Assembly: GCA_015489035.1 (NCBI GenBank)
Contig: WFMP01000041.1
Location: 1-5,898 of the forward strand
Direction of reading: 5' to 3'
Source: Candidatus Altimarinota bacterium
Lineage (GTDB): Bacteria > Patescibacteriota > Gracilibacteria > Absconditabacterales > Absconditicoccaceae
Length of the DNA: 5,898 nt
Shown here: piece by piece, positions 1-5,898 of the stretch
Numbering within the stretch: the first letter of the stretch is position 1
How the letters are laid out: every line of letters starts with the position of its first letter
Program-made: the position numbers and the translations under genes
Notes under the pieces: model-generated
Told to the model about the DNA's origin: nothing
The model's input: the letters and a program-made list of their open reading frames with translations, nothing else
Databases searched by the model: none

Positions 1-1263
1 CACCAAAACAATGCAATAAAAACTGTTAAATTGTGAAATACTTGATACTACTTCTCTAATTGACAATGGAAACCTATAAATCCACAAATAGAACAAACAA
101 ATCAAATACTAGCACAATATAAAGATTGAACTAAATGATGACAATGTGGACACTTTGTAAATAATGTTTTACAAGCTGAGTGATATAAAAAAGTATTTTG
201 AAATAGTTTAGAAAGTAAAAAGGCTCTAATAAATAGTAGAACACCTGAAGTATGAAGTGTAGCTATAATGAATAGTCCTACTCAACCTAAATATTGACAC
301 GTAGCTATTGTTCAAAAAGTAAATGCTGATGGTAGTATAGTAGTAAAAGAAAGTAATTGAACTGGTAAAGAGTTAATATGAACACACACTATACATAATC
401 CATCTAAAATACTTTGATATTATAATCCTGCTAATAATATTAAATTAACAGATGCTGATATAGCAACATTTAATTCGGTAGGAACGAGTCAGGCTATTAA
501 ATTCACTTGAGAACAAAAAAAGAAATGGGATTATTTTCAAAACCAAAAAGCTAAACTATATAGCGAATGAAATGCTGATATTATAAATTTATTAAATTAT
601 AGTAGATGAGAAAGATGATTAACTGATACAACTTGAAAATGATTAAATAAAGTGAATGTAGCTTTTAGTCAAATAAATAGTTTATGGCAAAGTATTCAAA
701 AAACAAATACTTGACCTGCTATGTGAAGACTTATAAAGGCTAATCCATATAATATAAATGCAAAAATAATTCAAGCTAAAATGCAAGCATTATTGCCTAA
801 TTTAGCAAGATGAGTTTATGGAGAAGTTTGAGTTTTAACTGACCAAGATATAAAAAACTATGCAGAAACAATCCCTAATTTAACAAATACAAAAGAACAG
901 AACAGGGCTATTTTAGCAATGAACTTACAAGTTTTATGAAATGCCTACACCTCACAACTTAGTTCTTTAGCAAGATGAAAGTATGATGTGAGTTGATATA
1001 TTTGAAAAATAAAAGATTTACAAATAAAAGTAAATTCATTAAGAAAATCTATTTGAATGAAACCTGTAAAATTCTATGCTAAATGAATTTCAAATATATG
1101 AGCAGATACAACCGAACAAGACAATATAAATAAAACTTTATGACTAACTAAATCAGTAGCAAATATATTTTGAATAAATACTTGAAATAAGATAGAAAAA
1201 AGTAATAATTCAACGGGGAATAAATATTCTCAATGAATAGATTTTATTTTAAAATGAAAATAA
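1..1263 (+). CDS. CHAP-domain virion-associated peptidoglycan hydrolase, 5' truncated (UGA=Gly)
   Basis: The frame is open from the window edge to TAA at 1261-1263 when TGA is read as glycine (420 residues, N-terminus missing). About 35 TGA codons and only 6 GGN codons encode glycine. Fragment residues about 45-142 form a CHAP amidase/endopeptidase domain. The nucleophile Cys49 lies in GGQCGHFVN, His100 in YGHVAIV, and Asn119 in VKESN, the usual Cys-His-Asn/Glu arrangement. CHAP enzymes cleave the peptide part of peptidoglycan. About 280 residues follow, including a block at 261-320 with the core GVYGEVGVLTDQDI and then a proline-asparagine turn. I recall this pattern from phage virion proteins, so a tail-associated lysin that opens the wall during entry is more likely than a free endolysin. 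The next gene starts 3 nt downstream. The CHAP call is firm; the virion role is inferred from the long C-terminal part and the fibre genes nearby. Confidence 0.88.
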
Positions 1264-1266
1264 ACT

Positions 1267-3372
1267 ATGTGATTATTAGACTATGGGGCTTGATTGCTCC
1301 TTAATAAAATAAATAATACTATAAATCCTGAGATGAGTCAAGAATTTCCTTGACTTTCTCAAGATGAAGCTACTAGATTAAGTGATTATTCAAAACAGAA
1401 TTGAGTAGATGTAAACACATTATACAATAAAACACTTACACAAAAAAAGAATAAAGATTTTATGTATGATAGAAATATAACTCTTAGAGATAAACAAAAT
1501 CAAGCAAATAATCAAAATCTTTGACCTGATGCAAAAGCTTCATCTGATTTATTTTTCAGACAAGCAAACTTTGCTACTAAGCTTAGACAAGAAGCTATGA
1601 AACAATGATTAGATGCAACACAATTTAATGACAATACTATTCTAAAAAAATATATAGATAGTAGTCCAGAACATAAAAAAATAGCTGATGCTTATTTTAA
1701 TGGAGATAATAGTCTTTTAGATAATGTAAAAAAAACTGCAGAAGAAAATAAAAACTATGTATGACTTATTGACACTAATAATAGTTTATGAAAACTATGG
1801 AATATATGAGTAAAATGAGTAGAAAATACTGCTACTTGACTATGAAATGCTGTTTGAACAGCTATAAATTGAACAATTTGAGCTTGACTAGTTGCTTGAC
1901 AAAGACTAGCTGAAGCAGTAGATTGACACAAAATAGATAATCCTATCTATGATACTAAATGGGCAAAAGAGACGTGATTAACTAATAACTTAGCAGACCA
2001 AACATTAAAAATATGAGAATGATGATTAACTACATTTCAAGATACAGTTTACCCTATAGTTAGTGCAGCACTAAATACTGCAACATCTGCACTTTGACAA
2101 ACTGATAGTTGAAAAGCAGCACTTGAAGACTTATGAAATGCTATAAATACAGGTTGAGACTGGCTAAACAAATTACCTATATTAAAACAATATAAAGCAC
2201 AATTAAGTCCTAAATATCAAAAAGAATTTGATAGTTTTGTCCCTAATCTAGTAATGACTTTCTTATGAATTAAATGAGAAAAGATGTTAAAAAATAAAGT
2301 TAAAGAAGATTATCAAAATATAGATACACAACTTAAAGATAATTGAATACCTACTGAAAACACAGTAAAAATACCTAAAGAAGAATATCAAGCAAATGTA
2401 GTAAATGAACATTGAATACAAACTAAGCCTTGAGTTGTAGATTGAAAAATTGTAAATATAGATATTCCACAAAAATGAATTGTTTCTAAATTAACAGACC
2501 CTATAAAATCAAAAGATATTCATAGTTTGGTTGGCAGAGCATTAACACCTAGTAGAGCTTGATTAAATGCATCACAAAAACTTGATATACTAAAAAATAC
2601 TACAAAAGATGCTGTTGATTTATATAAACAAGTTAGAACTTGAAAATTAAATTGAAGTCTTGACACTTTACAAAATACAGCAGAAACAGTAGTTAAAAAT
2701 ATTGATACTGTATGAAACAAGATATGAGAAGCTGTTAAAAATGTAAAATGACAAGTAGTAGTTCCTAAAAAAATATATTCTAATATAGAAGAAGCATTAA
2801 ATAGTATGTGAAGTAAAAGAGCTTGAGCTGTTGCACCATTAAAAGACTTATTTGAAGAACTTAAACAAAAAAAGAGTTTTACTCCACAAGAAGCATTTGA
2901 ACTTAAAAAAGCTTATTCTAATGAAGTTTCTAAACTATATAAATGATGAGATGCTTGAACTAAATCTTATAAAGCATTATCTGATACAGTAAACTACCTA
3001 AATAAGAGTATTGATGATTTAATAGAAAAACAACATTGACCAGAATTTAAAGAACTTAAATCACAATATTGACTTTTAAAAAGAAATGTAAACAATATAG
3101 TAAATAGTGCTGTAGTAGATAGTAGAAAAGCCCCAATGTGATTACCTGAACAAATATGATTTATAGATAATTTATTTGACCCTATTTGATGAGTAAAAAA
3201 TGCCTTCATAAAAGAAATGGCTGATGCAAATAGTAGATGATGAGCTTGGAGAAGATTTATTGAGCTTATGGACAAAAATTCAATGTCAAAAGTAAAACAA
3301 GAATGAATATTAGATAGAGCTTGAAATACAGTAAAAAAAGTATGAACAGACCTTAAAAGTAAATTAAAATAA
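1267..3372 (+). CDS. Large probable virion protein, 701 aa, family not recognised (UGA=Gly)
   Basis: The start is the ATG 3 nt after the preceding TAA, beginning MGLLDYGAGLLLNK; the stop is TAA. The frame stays open for 702 codons with TGA as glycine, and many standard stops would otherwise break it. I do not recognise a named family. Residues 1-175 are polar and probably helical. Residues 180-211 are a small-residue segment rich in Gly and Ala with GxxxG-like spacing (TIGAGLVAG) that could insert in or lie on a membrane. Residues 419-438 contain ALTPSRAGLNASQK. The last 250 residues look helical or coiled-coil, with FTPQEAFELKKAY and later YLNKSIDDLIEK. Length, helical content and position between a wall hydrolase and tail fibres suggest a minor or internal virion protein, or one ejected with the DNA. 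A tape-measure protein is less likely, because that usually lies upstream of the lysin. The gene is well supported; its function is not. Confidence 0.82.
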
Positions 3373-3397
3373 TATTTATTATTTGACTTTATAAAAA
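3373..3397 (+). promoter_or_regulatory. 25-nt AT-rich spacer, similar to the one at 5494
   Basis: This gap between the 701-aa gene and the 29-aa peptide gene begins TATTTATTATTTGAC and ends in an A-run just before ATG. It matches the 25-nt spacer at 5494-5518 at 19 of 25 positions without gaps. It could be a translation-enhancing leader or an internal promoter. AT-rich composition alone may explain part of the match. No Shine-Dalgarno sequence is visible. Confidence 0.25.
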
Positions 3398-3487
3398 ATG
3401 TTAGCAATAGTTATATGGATTATACTTGTTATATTGTGGCCTCCTTTAATATGGGTGGCCCTTTTACTTTTCTTACTAAATAAATAA
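3398..3487 (+). CDS. 29-residue hydrophobic membrane peptide
   Basis: ATG to TAA encodes 29 residues, nearly all hydrophobic: MLAIVIWIILVILWPPLIW, then VALLLFLL and a polar NK end. It would form one transmembrane helix with a Pro-Pro kink at 15-16, or a tight hairpin. Trp7, Trp14 and Trp19 are all TGG, which fits TGG rather than TGA being the tryptophan codon. It is the only complete gene here with no glycine and therefore no TGA. The stop overlaps the next start by one base (TAATG), implying translational coupling. A small holin-like or membrane-contact peptide is possible, but it is shorter than typical holins and lacks a charged C-terminal tail. The real-gene call rests on the continuous hydrophobic pattern, the A-rich leader before ATG and the snug fit in the operon. 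Confidence 0.6.
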   Translation: MLAIVIWIILVILWPPLIWVALLLFLLNK

Positions 3488-3639
3488 TGCTTATATGAAG
3501 AGATGAGCCTAAAACTGACTTATGACATATTACAGATGAGGATAACTTAATAATAACAAATGAAAATTGAAGTAGATTACTTCTACATAATGGAGTATTT
3601 TATGTTTATACACCTGAATGGGATTGAACTTTAACTTAA
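3487..3639 (+). CDS. Small conserved-looking phage protein, 50 aa, function unknown
   Basis: The ATG shares its A with the stop of the preceding membrane peptide, and the frame runs to TAA with four TGA glycines. The product starts MLIGRDEPKTDLGHITDEDN and continues with short beta-like stretches (LIITNENGSRLLLHNGVFYVYTP). It is acidic and has no membrane segment. The alternation of hydrophobic and polar residues with Asn-Gly turns suggests a small beta-sheet protein. It sits 13 nt upstream of the collagen-like fibre, where small fibre-attachment or assembly proteins are often found. That is context only, and no family is recognised. Confidence 0.65.
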
Positions 3640-3652
3640 TAATAAAACAAGA

Positions 3653-4627
3653 ATGGCAGATATACAAATGCAACAGATACCAGAAAAAACTACTAATATA
3701 GTTTCTTGAGATAAAACACTAATCATAGATAGTGAAGATAGCAATAAAACAAAAGTTGCTGAAGCTTTGAAGTTTATTTGACCACAAGGAATTCAAGGAT
3801 TAACTTGACCACAAGGTATTAAATGAGATACTTGATTAAAATGAGATATATGACCACAAGGTATTCCGTGAATACAAGGTCTTACTTGAAATTGAATACA
3901 AAGTATAACTTTATCATCTACTGTTTGAAAAGTAAAAACATATAGAATAACTTATACAGACTGAATAACATTTGATTATGATGTTACAGACTGAGATACT
4001 TGAGCACAAGGTATTCCTTGAATAAGTTGATGAAAATGAAGTGATTGAGTATTTGCATATGATTACCATACTGCTACAGCAAATCAAACAGTATTTACTT
4101 TAACTTATTCTTATACATCTTGAGAAAATAATTTATATGTATTTATAAATTGAGTAAAACAAACACCTGTAATAAATTATACAGAGACTGATAATAATAC
4201 AGTAACATTTACTACTTGATTAAATGTTTGAGATGCTGTTGAGTTTATAAATCCTAATAAATGATTAAATTGGAAAGGAAGTTATGATATGAATATTCAT
4301 TATTTAAAAGATGATGCTGTATATTATAATTGAAATAGTTATATTTGTATCTCTCCTATAATATGAACTGCTCCTTGAAATACTACATATTGGAACTCTT
4401 TATTTGATATAAACAATTATATTTCACCTGTTGTTAGATGAAAAATAGTTGCTAGTGCTTGACAAACTGCATTTACAGTTCCAAAATATACTTCTTGAAG
4501 GATACAAGTTTATGTAAATTGAGCTTTACAATTAGTAACAGATAATTATACTGAAACTAACAATACTACAATAACATTTGTAGATTGATTAAGTAATTGA
4601 GATATATTTAATTATATAATAATATAA
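3653..4627 (+). CDS. Collagen-like tail fibre / receptor-binding protein, 324 aa (UGA=Gly)
   Basis: ATG to TAA encodes 324 residues. Residues 1-42 are a polar N-terminus, probably the virion-attachment part. Residues 43-78 are 12 unbroken Gly-X-Y triplets (GPQ, GIQ, GLT, GPQ, GIK, GDT and so on). Residues 82-113 contain KTYRITYTDGITFDYDV, a short beta segment common in tail fibres. Residues 114-132 are a second Gly-X-Y run of six triplets. Residues 140-201 and 262-324 are two copies of a beta-rich repeat sharing QTxFT, VxxNG, NYTET, TxTF and GLxxGD. Between them, 205-251 resemble a chitin/carbohydrate-binding type 5/12 module: W207, G209, Y211, then DDAVYYNGNSYIC and W247. Such proteins form trimeric fibres that bind cell-surface glycans. 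The glycine at each collagen position is TGA or GGN, which fixes the genetic code. The next fibre gene starts 2 nt after the stop. Confidence 0.92.
3779..3889 (+). repeat. Collagen-like Gly-X-Y coding repeat, 12 triplets
   Basis: Twelve consecutive 9-nt units each start with a glycine codon, 7 TGA and 5 GGA/GGT, and a thirteenth glycine (TGA) closes the run at 3887-3889. Each GGN codon follows CAA (Gln). The unit CCA CAA GGT ATT recurs, suggesting internal duplication. If TGA were a stop or tryptophan, the three-residue periodicity would be lost. Confidence 0.93.
3992..4048 (+). repeat. Second collagen-like Gly-X-Y run, 6 triplets
   Basis: The units are GDT, GAQ, GIP, GIS, GGK, GSD and a closing Gly. 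All glycines are TGA except one GGT, which again follows CAA. The run sits between a beta segment and the first beta-rich repeat, where it probably acts as a rod or hinge in the trimeric fibre. Confidence 0.88.
4070..4255 (+). repeat. Beta-rich tail-fibre repeat, copy 1
   Basis: Fibre residues 140-201 share a pattern with residues 262-324: QTVFTL, then YTSG, VFINGV, NYTETDNNTVTF and GLNVGDAVEF. Such repeats are known from many phage fibres and are usually beta-sandwich modules. The two copies differ in most codons, so the duplication is old. Confidence 0.75.
4265..4405 (+). other. Carbohydrate-binding (CBM5/12-like) module within the fibre
   Basis: Fibre residues 205-251 follow the pattern W-x-G-x-Y, spaced residues, DDAVYYNGNSYIC, then Pro-Gly and a final W247 (TYWNSLF). 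This matches the type 5/12 chitin-binding fold as I know it, in which the aromatic residues stack on sugar rings. The conserved tryptophans are TGG while the nearby glycines are TGA. The sugar target cannot be read from the sequence. Confidence 0.7.
4436..4624 (+). repeat. Beta-rich tail-fibre repeat, copy 2 (C-terminal)
   Basis: Fibre residues 262-324 repeat the copy 1 pattern: GQTAFTV, YTSG, VYVNGALQ, NYTETNNTTITF and GLSNGD. The copy ends the protein, so it probably forms the fibre tip or the trimerisation end. Confidence 0.72.
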
Positions 4628-4629
4628 AA

Positions 4630-5493
4630 ATGCCATTACAAAAAATAAATTTGAAAACACAAAGTCAATGAACAAATACTGATATAGATAATGCTTTGAA
4701 TTTAAAAGCAGATGATAATGCTGTAGTGCATACAACTTGAAATGAAACTATAAGTTGAATAAAAACATTTAATGGTAATGTCTGAATAAACACTACAAAT
4801 CCTACTGAGAAGTTAGATGTTTCTTGAAATATAAAAACAACAGCTGAATTTAGACAAATAACAACAAGTAGAGCTGTATGAAATGATAAACAAGTTAAGA
4901 ATTGAAATAATAATGGTTGAATAAAATTTGTAGAATATATTGATGCTGATTGAGCTGTTGTATGAAATAAAACTTGGCAATTATGGGGTTATCCATTACA
5001 ATCAAGTGATTGAGCTGCAGTATGATATGATAGATTTTTGTCAGTATGATATGATAATTATACAGAAGATAGTAATTGAAAATCATTATGAACACAACAA
5101 AAATGGTTTCAAGTTAATGCTTCAAAACATTTACTATTAGATTGAAATGTTTGAATATGAACAGATGCTCCTCAAGCTAAAACACATATTAAATGAGCTT
5201 GAGATTTATTAAGAGTAGATAATAATAGTTGAACTACTAGATTTCTAGTAAAAAATAATTGAGAAATAAAATTTACAGATAACACTACTTGTACCCCTAA
5301 TTACTGACCTAATTTTGCATTAGCTTCAAATACAGATTGATGGCAATATCGGTTTAAAAATAGTGATTGAACTTGATTACTAAGAATTTGATGAACTTGA
5401 AATATTTCTATGCCTAATATTCCTACATCTGATCCAAGTATAGATTGAGCTTTATGGAATGATAGTGGAACAGTAAAGATAAGTGCTTGATAA
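4630..5493 (+). CDS. Second tail fibre protein, 287 aa, with GIxT-type repeats (UGA=Gly)
   Basis: ATG to TAA encodes 287 residues, starting MPLQKINLKTQSQGTNTDID. Residues 22-49 hold ALNLKADDNAVVHTTGNETI followed by SGIKTF, a familiar fibre-shaft motif. Residues 49-68 (GNVGINTTNPTEKLDVSGNI) and 172-188 (GNVGIGTDAPQAKTHIK) are two copies of the Gly-Ile-x-Thr-x-x-Pro-x-x-Lys repeat common in phage fibres and trimeric surface proteins. The C-terminus, residues 265-287, reads PTSDPSIDGALWNDSGTVKI and ends in Ser-Ala-Gly, a usual fibre ending. The motif glycines are TGA and the tryptophan in ALWND is TGG. It probably forms a trimeric fibre acting with the collagen-like fibre 2 nt upstream. Residue 241 is CGG, the only CGN codon in the window; it is Arg under code 25 and Trp under code 37. 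No intramolecular chaperone domain is seen. Confidence 0.9.
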
Positions 5494-5518
5494 TATTTAT
5501 AATTTAATTTAAAATAAA
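5494..5518 (+). promoter_or_regulatory. 25-nt AT-rich spacer, similar to the one at 3373
   Basis: The gap begins TATTTATAATTTAATTTA directly after a TAA stop and ends in AAATAAA before ATG. It equals the spacer at 3373-3397 in length and matches it at 19 of 25 positions. It may carry a translation or transcription signal. It contains only A and T, so chance similarity is possible. Confidence 0.25.
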
Positions 5519-5665
5519 ATGAGAGAATATAAAGTAAATGAACAATTGTTGAATACAGTAATACAATACTTAGCCTCTAAGCCTTACTGAGAAGTTTATC
5601 AATTAGTAGCTGAATTACAGAAAGTTGAACAAATAAAAGAAGAAACTTTAAAATCTAAAAAATAA
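5519..5665 (+). CDS. Small phage protein of the PYxEVYxL type, 48 aa
   Basis: ATG to TAA encodes 48 residues: MREYKVNEQLLNTVIQYLAS, then KPYGEVYQLVAELQKVEQIK and a lysine-rich tail. From memory, the pattern of a short strand, a helix (LLNTVIQYL), Lys/Arg-Pro-Tyr-x-Glu-Val and a second helix occurs in small proteins near tail-fibre genes in many unrelated phages. Its function is not known to me. The glycine in KPYGEV is TGA. It is soluble and charged, predicted as two helices. The gene lies 25 nt after the second fibre and 3 nt before the next gene, so it probably belongs to the same transcript. Confidence 0.75.
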
Positions 5666-5668
5666 ACA

Positions 5669-5806
5669 ATGACTTGAATAATAACAATTGTAATGTCAAT
5701 AACTTGATTAACTATGAAAGACTTCCAAAATATTAAATATACACCAACAGTAGTAGAAGATACTACTTGTGGTATTGTATGTTTAGTAAATAAACTTATT
5801 AAATAG
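5669..5806 (+). CDS. Small protein with hydrophobic N-terminus, 45 aa, unknown
   Basis: The ATG lies 3 nt after the preceding TAA, and the frame ends at TAG, the only TAG stop among the eight complete gene ends. The product starts MTGIITIVMSITGLTMKDF, a short hydrophobic stretch (about residues 3-14) that could be a membrane anchor or a poor signal sequence. A polar middle follows (NIKYTPTVVEDTT), then CGIVCLVNKLIK with Cys34 and Cys38. Two TGA codons encode glycine near the start. I do not recognise a family. The tight packing supports a real gene. Confidence 0.6.
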
Positions 5807-5867
5807 TATTGATTTTAAAAAATATTAGATTATAACAAAATTACATTTATTCTTAAATCTTATAAAA
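5807..5867 (+). promoter_or_regulatory. 61-nt AT-rich gap with a possible promoter
   Basis: This is the longest gap in the window. It holds TTGATT at 5809-5814 and TATAAC at 5831-5836, 16 nt apart, resembling a sigma-70 type -35/-10 pair ending 31 nt before the next ATG. In DNA this AT-rich such matches arise by chance. No clear terminator hairpin with a T-run was found. Confidence 0.25.
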
Positions 5868-5898
5868 ATGGTTACAATTACACAATTAGAAAAAGAAG
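5868..5898 (+). CDS. Start of a further gene, cut by the window end
   Basis: An ATG preceded by TATAAAA opens a frame reading MVTITQLEKE up to the window end. Only ten residues are visible, so no product can be named. Support comes from the A-rich leader, which resembles those of the other genes, and from continuation of the plus-strand gene order after a 61-nt gap. Confidence 0.45.
   Translation, partial: MVTITQLEKE

Noticed and set aside
2287..2720. Two minus-strand open frames of about 60-66 codons
   Set aside because: Both are antisense to the 701-residue gene. One is almost only Ile, Tyr, Phe and Ser. No motif or start context supports them.
2994..3407. A 137-codon open frame on the minus strand
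   Set aside because: It lies mostly opposite the 701-residue gene and its translation is rich in Phe, Ser and Leu, as expected from the complement of an AT-rich coding strand. The plus frame has coherent protein composition.
4895..5140. Overlapping 66-codon frames on both strands inside the second fibre
   Set aside because: The fibre frame at 4630-5493 shows recognised motifs before and after this stretch and runs through it uninterrupted with UGA as glycine. The other frames are low-complexity shadows.
1..5493. A decayed region full of nonsense mutations (pseudogenes)
   Set aside because: Only TGA interrupts the frames; in-frame TAA and TAG are absent until the true ends. No frameshifts are seen, and TGA falls at conserved glycine positions.
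3653..5493. UGA read as tryptophan (code 4, as in mycoplasmas)
   Set aside because: It would put Trp in every third position of the collagen runs and destroy the GQC of the CHAP site and the GIxT repeats. Conserved tryptophans, such as in ALWND, are TGG.
5807..5867. Rho-independent terminator or small RNA in the 61-nt gap
   Set aside because: The imperfect inverted repeat between GATTTTAAAAAATA and TTATTCTTAAATC is made of A/T pairs with mismatches and has no GC stem or T-run, so it is weak.
1..5898. Phage-encoded suppressor tRNA-Gly(UCA), CRISPR array or insertion sequence
   Set aside because: No cloverleaf-like segment with the conserved GTTCRA arm, no regularly spaced direct repeats and no transposase motifs were seen. 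Coding sequence fills almost the entire window.

Overview
This window is a fragment of a phage (or prophage) whose genes use UGA as a glycine codon. It carries a tail-fibre and cell-wall-attack module. Read with the standard code, the plus strand looks empty because in-frame TGA breaks every gene. Read with TGA as glycine (NCBI code 25, or its relative code 37), the plus strand resolves into nine tightly packed genes covering nearly all bases. Two collagen-like Gly-X-Y runs, a CHAP catalytic site and fibre motifs all require glycine exactly where TGA stands. TGG still encodes tryptophan. UGA=Gly is known from Absconditabacteria (SR1) and Gracilibacteria (BD1-5), so the host is very probably one of these ultrasmall Patescibacteria. 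The DNA is very AT-rich, CpG is nearly absent, and arginine is almost always AGA.

Layout, all on the plus strand: (1) 1-1263, the 3' part of a virion-associated peptidoglycan hydrolase with a CHAP domain; (2) 1267-3372, a 701-residue protein, probably a virion structural or internal protein; (3) 3398-3487, a 29-residue membrane peptide; (4) 3487-3639, a 50-residue protein overlapping the previous stop by one base; (5) 3653-4627, a collagen-like tail fibre with two copies of a beta-rich repeat around a carbohydrate-binding-like module; (6) 4630-5493, a second tail fibre with two Gly-Ile-x-Thr type repeats and a typical fibre C-terminus; (7) 5519-5665, a 48-residue small phage protein; (8) 5669-5806, a 45-residue protein with a hydrophobic start; (9) 5868 to the window end, the start of another gene.

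Gaps are 2-25 nt, with one 1-nt overlap, until the 61-nt gap before gene 9, so genes 1-8 look like one late (structural) operon. The likely joint role is host contact and entry. The fibres bind the cell surface, the CHAP protein cuts peptidoglycan locally, and the 701-residue protein is a candidate virion component. The small membrane peptide might be holin-like or a membrane-contact factor, but that is only inference. I see no tRNA, integrase, CRISPR array, insertion sequence or convincing terminator.
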